Shown one piece after another: positions 36,070-44,748 of a stretch of 64,000 nucleotides of DNA. A program made the translations under genes and the position numbers. The notes under the pieces are model-generated. The model had not been told where the DNA came from. It did not search any database and saw only the letters and a list, made by a program, of their open reading frames with translations. Origin of the DNA: Amycolatopsis oliviviridis (GTDB lineage: Bacteria; Actinomycetota; Actinomycetes; Mycobacteriales; Pseudonocardiaceae); contig NZ_BNAY01000004.1 of the NCBI RefSeq assembly GCF_014654365.1, positions 372,001 through 436,000 of the forward strand, in the 5' to 3' direction. How positions within the stretch are numbered: position 1 is the first letter of the stretch; every line of letters starts with the position of its first letter.

Positions 36070-37118
36070 GTGTGTTCACGCTTTCGCAGGCGGAGCGGGA
36101 GAAGCACTTGCTTCCGCAGCTCGCCGAGCTCACCGCGCACCACCGCGAGAACTCCGAGGGCTACGAGCGCATCCTTTCGTCGCTCGGCATCGCGCGGGAC
36201 GCGTCGTTCGCCTCCATCGCGGACCTGCCGTGGCTGCCGGTGCGGATGTTCAAGACGCACGACCTGCGCAGCATCCCCGAGTCCGAGATCTTCAAGACGC
36301 TGACGTCGTCGGGCACCACCGGCGCGGGCGCGTCCCGGATCTACCTGGACAAGGACGCCGCGGGCGCGCAGACCAAGCAGCTCGGCGCCACACTGCAGGA
36401 AGTCCTCGGCGGCGAGCGGCTGCCGATGCTGATGGTCGACACGATCGGCATCATCAAGAACCGCCGCTCGTTCTCCGCGCGCGGCGCGGGGGTGCTGGGC
36501 ATGGCGAACTTCGGCCGCAAGCACACCTACGTGCTCGACGAGAACGACCAGCCGGACGTCGAAGCGGTCAAGACGTTCCTGGCGACGTACGGCGACAAGC
36601 CGTTCCTGATCTTCGGCTTCACCTTCATGGTGTGGCAGTACCTCTACGAGGTCGCTCGTGAGCACGAGCTGGACCTGTCCAACGGGATCCTGATCCACTC
36701 CGGCGGCTGGAAGAAACTGATCGACCGCGCGGTGGACAACACCGAGTTCCGCCGCCGCTTCAAAGAGGACACCGGGCTCACCCGGATCCACAACTACTAC
36801 GGGATGATCGAGCAGATCGGCACCGTGTTCCTCGAAGGACCGTCCGGGAACTCGCTGTACTGCCCCGATTTCGCCGACGTCGTGATCCGGAACCCGGAGA
36901 CCTGGGAAGAGCAGCCGGTCGGCGAGCCGGGCGTGATCGAGGTCGTCAGCACGCTGCCGCGGTCGTACCCCGGCCACGTCCTGCTCACCGAGGACCTCGG
37001 TGTCTACAACGGGATCGACGACGGCGACTGGCCGGGCAAGCACTTCTCGGTCATGGGCAGGCTGCCCAAGGCCGAGGCCCGCGGTTGCTCGGACACCTTC
37101 CAGGGGGCGGCGGCATGA
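36066..37118 (+). CDS. LuxE-like acyl-protein synthetase
   Basis: 350 residues, LuxE/PaaK-type adenylate-forming fold without the usual C-terminal domain. TSSGTTGAGASRIYLD (near 79-94) is the phosphate loop of LuxE, and HSGGWKKL and NYYGMIEQIGTVF are signature blocks. In luminous bacteria LuxE activates a fatty acid and passes the acyl group to a protein cysteine for reduction by LuxC. Here the partner LuxC-like gene overlaps the stop by four bases. No luciferase (LuxAB) pair lies nearby, so light emission is not implied. Confidence 0.85.
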   Translation: MSVFTLSQAEREKHLLPQLAELTAHHRENSEGYERILSSLGIARDASFASIADLPWLPVRMFKTHDLRSIPESEIFKTLTSSGTTGAGASRIYLDKDAAGAQTKQLGATLQEVLGGERLPMLMVDTIGIIKNRRSFSARGAGVLGMANFGRKHTYVLDENDQPDVEAVKTFLATYGDKPFLIFGFTFMVWQYLYEVAREHELDLSNGILIHSGGWKKLIDRAVDNTEFRRRFKEDTGLTRIHNYYGMIEQIGTVFLEGPSGNSLYCPDFADVVIRNPETWEEQPVGEPGVIEVVSTLPRSYPGHVLLTEDLGVYNGIDDGDWPGKHFSVMGRLPKAEARGCSDTFQGAAA

Positions 37119-38356
37119 CACTCGACCAGCGTTTTCCGCTCGGCGACGCGATCGAGGTCTCCTCGTTGGTCGAAGAGCTGCGTGCCGAGCCCGTCGGCGG
37201 ACGGCTGCGCGTCGGTGACCCGCGTGTCGTCGAGTTCCTGACGAAGTTCGCGCGCAAGCTGCTCGCGCCCGCGACGGCCCGTCGTTTCCCGGAGCTGGCG
37301 TCGCTCGGTTTCTTCCTGCGCAAGGGAGAGATCGCCAAGGCACTGTCCACTTTGGAGACTTCCGGCGACGCGCTGCGCTTCCCGCGCGGGCTCGTCTTCC
37401 ACGTGCCGCCCGCCAACGTCGACACGATTTTCGTGTACTCGTGGGCGCTTTCGGCGCTGGCCGGTAACCACAACGTCGTCCGCGTGTCCTCCCGTTCGGC
37501 CGGTGCGGCCGAAACGGTGCTGGAGGCGCTGAACGCCGCACTGTCCGAAGTGGACGCCGACACCGCTGCCGCGATCACCGCGACGCAGCGCATGGTCACC
37601 TACGACCGCAGTGACGCGATCAGCGGCGCGCTTTCGGTCGCCGCGGACCTGAGGGTCATCTGGGGCGGCGACGCCTCGGTCGCGGCGCTGCGCAAGTACC
37701 CGCTCGCGCCGCACGCGCGCGACCTGACCTTCCCGGACCGGTCGTCGTTCGCGGTCGCGTCGGTCCGCGGCTGGCAGAACGCCTCCGAGGCCGAGCGCCG
37801 CGGTGCCGCCGAAGGCTTCTACAACGACTCGTACTGGTTCGACCAGGCAGCCTGCTCGTCGCCGCGTGCGGTGTTCTGGGTCGGCGACGAAGACGGCGCC
37901 CGCGAAGCAGGCCAGGAGTTCCGGAAGCTGCTCGCCGAGGTGCTGGCGACGAAACAGCACGTCACCGAGCCCGCGATGGCCGTCCAGAAGCGAGTCTCGG
38001 CGTACGGCGCGGCCGTCGACGGGCTCGTCGACGGCATCGAGTTCCAGGGCAACGGCCTCGCGACGCTGGAGCTGGCCGACCCCGCGATCCTGCCGCGCGA
38101 ATGGCTCGGCGCCGGCACTTTCGCCAACGCGCGGGTCGACACGCTTTCCGACCTCGTCCCGATCGTGCTCCGCAAAGATCAAACCGTCGGTCAATTCGGC
38201 TTCAGCAAAGAAGAATTGACGCAATTCGTGACGGAATTGGCGGGCCGCGGCGTCGACCGTGTCGTTCCCTTCGGATCGGCCCTGACGTTCTCCGCGATTT
38301 GGGACGGCTACGATCTGCTGACCGAGTTCAGCCGCTTGGTGACCGTACAGGCCTGA
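37115..38356 (+). CDS. LuxC-like acyl thioester reductase
   Basis: 413 residues, aldehyde-dehydrogenase-like fold of the LuxC family. The catalytic cysteine is Cys247 in QAACSSPR. PRGLVFHVPPANVDTIF and VRVSSRS line the cofactor site. It would reduce an acyl thioester, handed over by LuxE or by the ACP, to an aldehyde with NADPH. ATG at 37115 overlaps the LuxE-like stop. The segment 38160-38250 is richer in A/T and uses codons (AAA, GAA, CAA, AAT) unlike the rest. Confidence 0.87.
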   Translation: MTLDQRFPLGDAIEVSSLVEELRAEPVGGRLRVGDPRVVEFLTKFARKLLAPATARRFPELASLGFFLRKGEIAKALSTLETSGDALRFPRGLVFHVPPANVDTIFVYSWALSALAGNHNVVRVSSRSAGAAETVLEALNAALSEVDADTAAAITATQRMVTYDRSDAISGALSVAADLRVIWGGDASVAALRKYPLAPHARDLTFPDRSSFAVASVRGWQNASEAERRGAAEGFYNDSYWFDQAACSSPRAVFWVGDEDGAREAGQEFRKLLAEVLATKQHVTEPAMAVQKRVSAYGAAVDGLVDGIEFQGNGLATLELADPAILPREWLGAGTFANARVDTLSDLVPIVLRKDQTVGQFGFSKEELTQFVTELAGRGVDRVVPFGSALTFSAIWDGYDLLTEFSRLVTVQA

Positions 38357-38390
38357 CCAGCGGCGACAGAGGTACAGCAGAGGAGGTTCA

Positions 38391-39359
38391 GTGACGACGG
38401 TCGAAACGCCCGAAGAGGACACTTCGGTAAGTGTTAAACAACCGAAATCCACGAAGGCGAAGATCCTCGACGTCGTTCGCTGGGTCGCGATCCTGCTGGT
38501 CGTCGGTTTCGCGGCGAAGACACTCGTCACCAATTGGGGTGAATTCTGGCGGACCTTGTCCGAGGTCGCGTGGGAATCCTCCACGTTGAGCCTGCTCGCG
38601 CTCATCGCCGCGATCATGGTTTCGACCTACGGCTGGCAGGTCATGGTCGACGACCTCGGCAAGCCGATCGGCTACGCGAGGGGCGCGCAGATCTGCCTCG
38701 TCGGCTCGCTCGGCAAGTACGTGCCGGGTTCGGTGTGGGCGTACCTGCTGCAGATGGAACTGGGCCGCAAGGCCGGGCTCGCCAGGGCCCGGATCTTCAC
38801 CGGCTCGCTGATCCAGCTCGGCGTCGGCGTGGTGTCCGCGCTGGTCGTCTCGCTGCTCGCGGCCCCCGCGGTATTCAGCAACAGCCCGCGGGCGCTGTGG
38901 CTGTTCGTGCTCATCCCGGTCGGCCTCGCGATGCTGCACCCGCGCGTCCTCACCTGGGGCACGTCGCTCGTGCTGCGGATCCTGCGCCGCCCGCCGCTGG
39001 ACCACCGGCTGAGCTGGTCGGTCGTCGGGAAGGTCTTCGGTTCGTCGACCGCCGCGTGGGCGTTGCAGGGCGTGCACCTGTGGCTGCTGGCGAACTCCGT
39101 CGGCACCCCGGGCTTCAGCGGTTTCGTGCTGTGCGTCGGCGCGATGGCGGTCGCGATGACCGTCGGGACGTTCGCGTTCATCCTGCCCAGCGGGGTCGGC
39201 GTCCGCGAGGTCGCGCAGGTCGCCGTGCTGACCGCGTCGGGCCTCACCGTCGTCCAGGCGACGGCGTTCGCCATCGCCTCGCGCGTCATGTTCACCGTCG
39301 CCGACCTGATCACCGCCGGCGCCGCCGCCCTCTCGGCCCGCCTCGTGACTTCCCGCTGA
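38391..39359 (+). CDS. Lysylphosphatidylglycerol-synthase-TM/UPF0104 family membrane protein
   Basis: 322 residues, 7-8 membrane helices after a hydrophilic start of about 25 residues. The block GSLGKYVPGSVWAYLLQ and the end PSGVGVREVAQ are typical of the LPG_synthase_TM (UPF0104) family, several members of which sit in glycan loci as candidate flippases or lipid-interacting partners. GTG at 38391 follows GAGGAGG. Ends convergent with the DUF6541 gene. A small hairpin (ACACTT-CGGT-AAGTGT, 38419-38434) lies within the first codons. Confidence 0.75.
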   Translation: MTTVETPEEDTSVSVKQPKSTKAKILDVVRWVAILLVVGFAAKTLVTNWGEFWRTLSEVAWESSTLSLLALIAAIMVSTYGWQVMVDDLGKPIGYARGAQICLVGSLGKYVPGSVWAYLLQMELGRKAGLARARIFTGSLIQLGVGVVSALVVSLLAAPAVFSNSPRALWLFVLIPVGLAMLHPRVLTWGTSLVLRILRRPPLDHRLSWSVVGKVFGSSTAAWALQGVHLWLLANSVGTPGFSGFVLCVGAMAVAMTVGTFAFILPSGVGVREVAQVAVLTASGLTVVQATAFAIASRVMFTVADLITAGAAALSARLVTSR

Positions 39360-39365
39360 CCCTGC

Positions 39366-39442
39366 GCATTTAGTCGACTAATTGCGGTCGTTACGTCCGC
39401 GACCGACGCGGGTTGGTAGCCCGCAATTAGTCGACTAATTGC
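39366..39442. repeat. Repeat B3 (divergent copy) with two 20-base palindromes
   Basis: GCATTTAGTCGACTAATTGC at 39366-39385 and its perfect-palindrome version GCAATTAGTCGACTAATTGC at 39423-39442 flank a 37-base spacer. The left end (GCATTTAGTC...GCGGTCGTTACG) aligns with repeat B2, so this looks like a diverged member. It lies between convergent stops. Confidence 0.75.
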
Positions 39443-41378
39443 GTGGGTTGAGGCGGTAGATGACGGCGTCCGGGTTCCGGTACACCTCGGTCACGAAGTT
39501 CAGGCCCTCCAGATCGCGCAGCCCGGCCTGGCGCGGGGCACCCGTCGGGTAGCCGTACTGCCCGAGGATCACCCACCGCACGTTCAGCCGCGCCACCGCC
39601 GCCCGCACCTCGGGGTTCGCCGGGTACTCGCGGAAGCGTGACTCCAGCAGCCGCGCGTCCGACGGCGGCAGCGTCTCGTCGAAATGCCCGGAAGTCGTGC
39701 GGACGCCGGAGATCGCGTAGGTCCACACGGTCCCGTCCAGCCGGTCGTTGACCGCGCGTTCGCCGGGTTTCGCGAACGTGGCGAGCTTCTCCATCGCGAC
39801 GACCTCGTCCGGGCTCACCGGCAGCTTGTGCGGGTTGATCCCGGGCGTGTTCGCGTAGCCGGGCGCGACCTTGTCCGCGTTGGACCGCGCGTAGAAACCG
39901 TTGCTCAGGAAGGCGAACCCGCCGAACACCGCCAGTGCGACGACGAACGCGGGCACCTTCCTGAGTGTCACGGTGTCCCGCAGCCACGCCTGGGTTTCGG
40001 CGAGGCCGTGCGCCGCGATGATCGACAGCGGGATCGCCGCCATGGAAATGAACCGATACGGGTCGTTCCACCACGGTCGCGACAGCGCCAGCACGATCGG
40101 CTGCTCCGACGACGTCACCGCGATATAGGCGAGTCCGGTGATCAACGCCGTCACGCCGATCCACCGCAGCCCGCCCGCCCGGGAAAAGAAGATGAAGCCC
40201 AGCAGCAACGCGGCCGAAAGCCAGATCTGCGGGTAGGGCCCGTAGTGCTGGAAGCCCAGCAGCGCGCCGAGCGCCGTCGTCGCCCGCCATTCGACCGGCC
40301 AGCTGCGATACGGCACCTCGCCGTTCGCGAGGCCGATCGCGCCGAACAGCTGCAGCCCCGCCACGACGATCGCGAGGACACCGACGATCGCCAGCGCCCG
40401 CAGGTCCCGCCCGATCCGCCGCCACCGTTCGCCGGGCGCGATCCAGCGTTGCAGCAGCAGCGGACCGGCGAACAGGATCGCGCCGAACAACGCCGACGAG
40501 TGCACGCACAGCAGCCCGACGGCGCCGATCAGCAGGACGAAGCCGGTGTCGGGCGCCGGGCGGTCGAGGTAGCGCTTCACCGCGACGGCGGCCAGCGGGG
40601 TCAGCGCGAGGCCGAGCAGGAACGGGAGCAAAGGTCCCCTGCTCATCGATTCGTACAGGCCCATCACCGGCGCGATGGAAACGAGCGCGACCGCGCCCGC
40701 GAACACCGCGCGTCCCCGGAACACGCGCACCATCGTGACCAGCGACAACGCCAGCAAAGCGGGCAGCAGGGCGGTGTTCACGTCCAGGGTCAGCGGGATG
40801 CTCGCCGGGCTGAGCAGGTACACCACGGACGCCAGCAGGTGGTACGCGTTGGGATAGAACACCGGCGCCGCGTCGCCGTACCAGTTGACCTCGCCGGTGC
40901 CGAACAGGCTGCCGTCGCCGGTCTCGGCGATCTGCCGGACGCCGTTCGCGTGGTACACCGCGTCGAACCCCTGCGGGATGGCGTCCAGCCTGCCCATCCC
41001 GCGCACCACCGCGTACATCCCGACGGCGGCCGCGAGCAGCACGCACGCCCCGACGGCGAGGTGCCCGGACCGGCCCCACAGCGGTTCCTCCGGCGCGGGC
41101 GGCCACCGGCGCAGCGTGAGCCGTCGCAGGCCATAGGCGACACCGGCGAACAAGATCGTCGCGACCGCGTAGGTCACCGGATCGAACGGGAGACCGAGCG
41201 CCGCCGTCCACGGCCCGGCGAGACCGCCGACGGCGTAGCTCAGCAACGGCGTTATCCCCGCGAGCACCCAGCCGCGCAGACCGGCGGCGAGTCCGGTCAG
41301 CAGACCGGGCAGGCCGATGACGAGCAGAGCGACACAGACGGTGAGGACGTCGGTCAGCAGGGAGGTGTGGGTGGGCAC
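39435..41378 (-). CDS. DUF6541 polytopic membrane protein, copy 1
   Basis: 647 residues, about 12 membrane helices, with extracytoplasmic parts that include [25 protein letters not shown] (near 145-175), RPWWNDPYRFISMAAIPLS, and a soluble C-terminal domain (about 505-647). The layout resembles GT-C glycosyltransferases. A paralogue with the same landmarks is at 47712-49721. GTG start at 41376-41378. The function is unknown; location in the arabinogalactan region suggests cell-wall glycan work. Confidence 0.8.
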   Translation of the reverse strand: MPTHTSLLTDVLTVCVALLVIGLPGLLTGLAAGLRGWVLAGITPLLSYAVGGLAGPWTAALGLPFDPVTYAVATILFAGVAYGLRRLTLRRWPPAPEEPLWGRSGHLAVGACVLLAAAVGMYAVVRGMGRLDAIPQGFDAVYHANGVRQIAETGDGSLFGTGEVNWYGDAAPVFYPNAYHLLASVVYLLSPASIPLTLDVNTALLPALLALSLVTMVRVFRGRAVFAGAVALVSIAPVMGLYESMSRGPLLPFLLGLALTPLAAVAVKRYLDRPAPDTGFVLLIGAVGLLCVHSSALFGAILFAGPLLLQRWIAPGERWRRIGRDLRALAIVGVLAIVVAGLQLFGAIGLANGEVPYRSWPVEWRATTALGALLGFQHYGPYPQIWLSAALLLGFIFFSRAGGLRWIGVTALITGLAYIAVTSSEQPIVLALSRPWWNDPYRFISMAAIPLSIIAAHGLAETQAWLRDTVTLRKVPAFVVALAVFGGFAFLSNGFYARSNADKVAPGYANTPGINPHKLPVSPDEVVAMEKLATFAKPGERAVNDRLDGTVWTYAISGVRTTSGHFDETLPPSDARLLESRFREYPANPEVRAAVARLNVRWVILGQYGYPTGAPRQAGLRDLEGLNFVTEVYRNPDAVIYRLNPRN

Positions 41379-41633
41379 GACGCTTCCTCGGGGTGGGGAA
41401 TCCGCACGGAACCCCCGAGGTGCGGAACGGAATGGGAAACCAGATTAACGGCCGAGGGGCGTTACCCGAAGGAGTCACATCCCGCCGGGGAATTCGGCGG
41501 AACGACCTCTACTCCGCGCACACTCGACTCACCCATTCGTGTCAATTGACTGCGCCGAAAGAAACACCTTGGCGCGGCGTTCGATACTTGACCGTAGTCT
41601 TTTGGTCAGGGGAGCGGCTCGGCCCGGAAGGGT

Positions 41634-43253
41634 GTGGATCAGGTGGTGATCGCGGTCGTCGTCGCCTGGTGCGTGCTGGCGATCTTCGTCCTGGTGGCCT
41701 GGCCCAAGATCGGCGAGGACAAGAACTGGCGAGCGGTCGCGCTGCTGCTCACCCTCGGTTTCTCCCTGCTGCACCAGCTGGTGTTTTCGACCATCGCGGA
41801 AGACGCGTACATCACATTCCGCTACGCCCAGAACATCTCCGACGGCAATGGTCCGGTGTTCAACACCGGCGAGCGGATCGAGGGTTACGCGAATTTCCTG
41901 TGGATGATCGTGATCGCGTTGCCGAAGGCCGCTTTCGGTGCCGATATCGAAACCTCCGCGATCGTGCTCGGGATCCTCGCCGCCCTCGGTGCCGTCCTGC
42001 TCGCGCACGTGACGGTGAACCGGGTGGTCGAGCGGGCCTCGGGGAAGCCGCGCCCGGCCTGCGGGGTGGCCGCCGCGGTCCTCGTCGCGGGCGCCGGTGG
42101 CCTCGCCGCGTACGGCGGGTCCGGCACCGAGACGCCGTTGTTCGTGCTGCTCGTGTTCGGTGTCTTCGCCTCGCTCGCGGCCCGGCGCCCGGTCGTCGCG
42201 GGCGTACTCGTCGCCTTCGCGATGATGACGCGCCCGGCGGGCGTCCTGCTGGCGATCCTCGTCGGGTGCTGGCTGGTCCTCGCCGCCCTGCGCGGTCGCT
42301 ACAGCTGGTGGTCCCCGGCGGGCTGGCTGCTCGGCGGGCTCGTCTTCGTCGCGCCGTGGACGGCGTGGCGGATGACCTACTACGACCACGTCCTGCCGAC
42401 GTCCGTCGTCATCCCCTTCGACCTCGACGTCCCGGACCGGATCGCCCGCGGCTGGTGGTACCTGTCCGGTTTCTCGGTGGTCCACCAGGGGTTCCTGCTG
42501 CTCGGCCTGGTCGCGGCCGTGGCGCTGCTCCTGCGCCGGAGCGGCCGGACCCCGCACGAGGCCGAGGCCAGATCGCTGACCTGGCTGATGCTCGTCACGG
42601 CCGTCGCGATCACCGGGTTCGTGGTCTATTTCGGCGGCGACGCGAGACCGGCCTGGCGCCTGCTCGCGCCGATCCCGCCGCTGCTGTCGGTGGCGGCCGT
42701 GTCGGTCTACGGCGTGCTCACCGCGACCGCGAAACCGAGCCCGCGGCCGCGGCCGCGGGGCCGGCGGCTGATGCCCGCCGCCGCGCTGGCGTTGTCCGGG
42801 CTCGCGGTGCTGGTCTCGGTGTTCAGCCCGGAGATGCTGGCCCGTGTGCGCGCCTGGCACGACCACGGCGCGCAGCTGGAGGAGATCGGCCGCTGGCTCG
42901 ACGCCTATCTGCCGCCCGGTTCGGTCGTCAGCACTTCCGCCCCCGGCGTGCTGTCGTACCACGCCGGGACGCAGCTGCAGATCGTCGGCGTCCGCGGCCA
43001 GACCGAGGAAGCGGGCGAGGCCGTCGTCACCCGGAGGCATCCGACGATCGCCGTCGTCACCGACAGCGGCTACTCGGTGAAGCAGTCCTGCGCGATCGAC
43101 CCGGCGTACGCGCTGAGGTACCGCGCCGCGACCTTCTTGCGCGAAGGAACGACGTCCTGGCTCACCGTGTTCCTGCGGGCGGACGTCGAGCGCTCGGTGA
43201 GGTCGGCCCTCGACCTCTCACCCGATTTCCGCCACGTACCGTGCCCTTCGTGA
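41634..43253 (+). CDS. GT-C membrane glycosyltransferase, AftB-like
   Basis: 539 residues, about ten membrane helices. The first periplasmic loop carries EDAYITFRYAQNI..GNGPVFN.GERIEGY with Glu56-Asp57, the catalytic acid pair expected for decaprenyl-phosphate-dependent GT-C enzymes. This is the pattern of AftB, which adds terminal beta-1,2-arabinofuranose in mycobacteria. The overall likeness to AftB is modest, so donor and acceptor are not settled. GTG at 41634 is used; GTG at 41643 is possible. It overlaps the next gene by four bases. Confidence 0.75.
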   Translation: MDQVVIAVVVAWCVLAIFVLVAWPKIGEDKNWRAVALLLTLGFSLLHQLVFSTIAEDAYITFRYAQNISDGNGPVFNTGERIEGYANFLWMIVIALPKAAFGADIETSAIVLGILAALGAVLLAHVTVNRVVERASGKPRPACGVAAAVLVAGAGGLAAYGGSGTETPLFVLLVFGVFASLAARRPVVAGVLVAFAMMTRPAGVLLAILVGCWLVLAALRGRYSWWSPAGWLLGGLVFVAPWTAWRMTYYDHVLPTSVVIPFDLDVPDRIARGWWYLSGFSVVHQGFLLLGLVAAVALLLRRSGRTPHEAEARSLTWLMLVTAVAITGFVVYFGGDARPAWRLLAPIPPLLSVAAVSVYGVLTATAKPSPRPRPRGRRLMPAAALALSGLAVLVSVFSPEMLARVRAWHDHGAQLEEIGRWLDAYLPPGSVVSTSAPGVLSYHAGTQLQIVGVRGQTEEAGEAVVTRRHPTIAVVTDSGYSVKQSCAIDPAYALRYRAATFLREGTTSWLTVFLRADVERSVRSALDLSPDFRHVPCPS

Positions 43254-44695
43254 GTGTCGACGAACGCGTTTCCCCCAGCCGGCCGGCAGCGCTCGAAGCG
43301 AGCCCGCGCCTGTTCGGCCTCGGCGTGTTCGCCGCCGCGCTCACCGTGCTGCTCGTCCGCTTCCTCGTACCGCGGCCGGTCGGGATGTCCGACAACGGCG
43401 ACGGCTTCCGCGTCCTGTGCGGCGCGGGTATCCCGTGGAAGGGCAAGCCGGAGCCGTTCGTACGGCTGTCCTACACCGTGCCGGCGGGCGAATGCGACGC
43501 CACGTACCTGCTGACCCAGAGCTGGTTCGCGCGGCTGGCGCGGTCGATCGGCGGGCTGCTCGGCCTCGAATCGACGCTCAGCCTGGTCGTCCTCGGCGTG
43601 CTCACCAGCGTCCTCGCCGCCGCCGCGGTCGCGCTGATCGTCGTCGGACTGCCGTACTCGCGTCGCGTTCGCGGCTTCGCGGCCGTGGGACTGCTGCTGG
43701 TCGTCGCGGACTCCGCGTTCTTCGGTTACTTCGCGTCCGTGCTCGGCGAAGGTGCCGCGTTCCTCGGGCTGCTGCTCGCCGTCGGCGGTCTGCTGGTGTC
43801 CGCGCGACCGGGATGGTGGCGCTACGCGGGGCTGGCCGTGCTTCTCTTCGGCGGCGTCATCGCGGTCAACGCCAAGGTCCAGACGCTGATGATCCTGCCG
43901 TTGCTCGCGCTCGCCGCGCTGCTCGTCTGCCCGGACGGCATTCGCGGCCTGAAGCGCTGGCTTCCCGTGGTGTTCGTCATCGGCGCGCTCGCCGGGAGCA
44001 CGGCGTACGCGCAGCAGACCGTCGAACCGGCGAAGCTGCCCGACGGCTCACTTGCCGCGCGGCCCGGCGACGATTCGCGCGAGATCAACATGTTCAACAC
44101 GATCTTCTTGACCATTGTGGACGGTCGGCACGACACCGGGGCCGACCTGGCCGCGTTGGGACTGCCCGCCTCGTTCGGTCAGTACGCGGGCAACGGCTGG
44201 TGGCATCCGAAGCCCGCGACGATGGATCCGGAGTACCCGAAATATCGCGAACAGATCAGCAGGCGCAACGTCGTCGAGTACTTCGCGACGCATCCCTGGC
44301 GCACCGTCGGAATCCTGGACCGCGCGGCGGGCGACCTGCTCACCGCGCGGCCGCCCTACCTCGGCAGCTTCGACCAGTCGGCCGGATTCGCCCCGGAGGC
44401 ACAGGAGCACCGCGTCCCGGTGATGTCGGCCCTTACGAAACTCGTGGCGCCGCTGGGTTTCTTCGCCTTGCTGCCGATCTGGTTCCTGCTCGCCTGGCGC
44501 GGCTGGAAGACACGGCGTGACGCGGTGGGCGTCGCACTGGGCTTCCTGCTCGCCGTCGCCGCCGGGCAGTTCGCGCTGGCCGCGCTGGGAGACGGTCTGG
44601 AGAACGTCAAACACCAGGTGATCGCCTTGTTCTGCACGCTTCTCGGCGTCGTCCTGGCACTGGTGACCTTCGCGCGTCAGGAGCGCGCGGAGTGA
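43250..44695 (+). CDS. Polytopic membrane protein, GT-C-like, unknown
   Basis: 481 residues. Eight to nine membrane segments with a long extracytoplasmic loop (about 275-385: RPGDDSREINMFNTIF...WWHPKP...) containing many aromatic and charged residues. The GTG at 43250 overlaps the stop of the AftB-like gene (GTGA), so both are made together; an open frame reaching far upstream is a shadow. It could be a glycosyltransferase or accessory subunit; I do not recognise a family. Confidence 0.6.
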   Translation: MSVDERVSPSRPAALEASPRLFGLGVFAAALTVLLVRFLVPRPVGMSDNGDGFRVLCGAGIPWKGKPEPFVRLSYTVPAGECDATYLLTQSWFARLARSIGGLLGLESTLSLVVLGVLTSVLAAAAVALIVVGLPYSRRVRGFAAVGLLLVVADSAFFGYFASVLGEGAAFLGLLLAVGGLLVSARPGWWRYAGLAVLLFGGVIAVNAKVQTLMILPLLALAALLVCPDGIRGLKRWLPVVFVIGALAGSTAYAQQTVEPAKLPDGSLAARPGDDSREINMFNTIFLTIVDGRHDTGADLAALGLPASFGQYAGNGWWHPKPATMDPEYPKYREQISRRNVVEYFATHPWRTVGILDRAAGDLLTARPPYLGSFDQSAGFAPEAQEHRVPVMSALTKLVAPLGFFALLPIWFLLAWRGWKTRRDAVGVALGFLLAVAAGQFALAALGDGLENVKHQVIALFCTLLGVVLALVTFARQERAE

Positions 44696-44702
44696 TGTGA
44701 CC

Positions 44703-44738
44703 TACGCGACCGTAGGTTGGTTACCCTACGGTAGCGTA
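44703..44738. promoter_or_regulatory. Palindromic operator before the PlsC-like gene
   Basis: Inverted repeat with 14-base arms, TACGCGACCGTAGG (44703-44716) and CCTACGGTAGCGTA (44725-44738), one mismatch, 8-base spacer. It sits 10 bases before the ATG at 44749 and must overlap the promoter. The form suits a TetR-type lipid-gene repressor. No regulator gene is adjacent. Confidence 0.7.
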
Positions 44739-44748
44739 ACCTGGACGA

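Noticed and set aside
36066-38356. A bioluminescence operon
   Set aside because: LuxE- and LuxC-like genes are present but no LuxA/LuxB pair; the F420-type protein at 46363 is a different group. A sugar-acyl role fits the neighbours better.
41393-43249. Long upstream extension of the frame of the 43250 gene
   Set aside because: It is in another frame of the AftB-like gene, is Arg-rich and lacks membrane character; the GTGA overlap at 43250 is the natural start.
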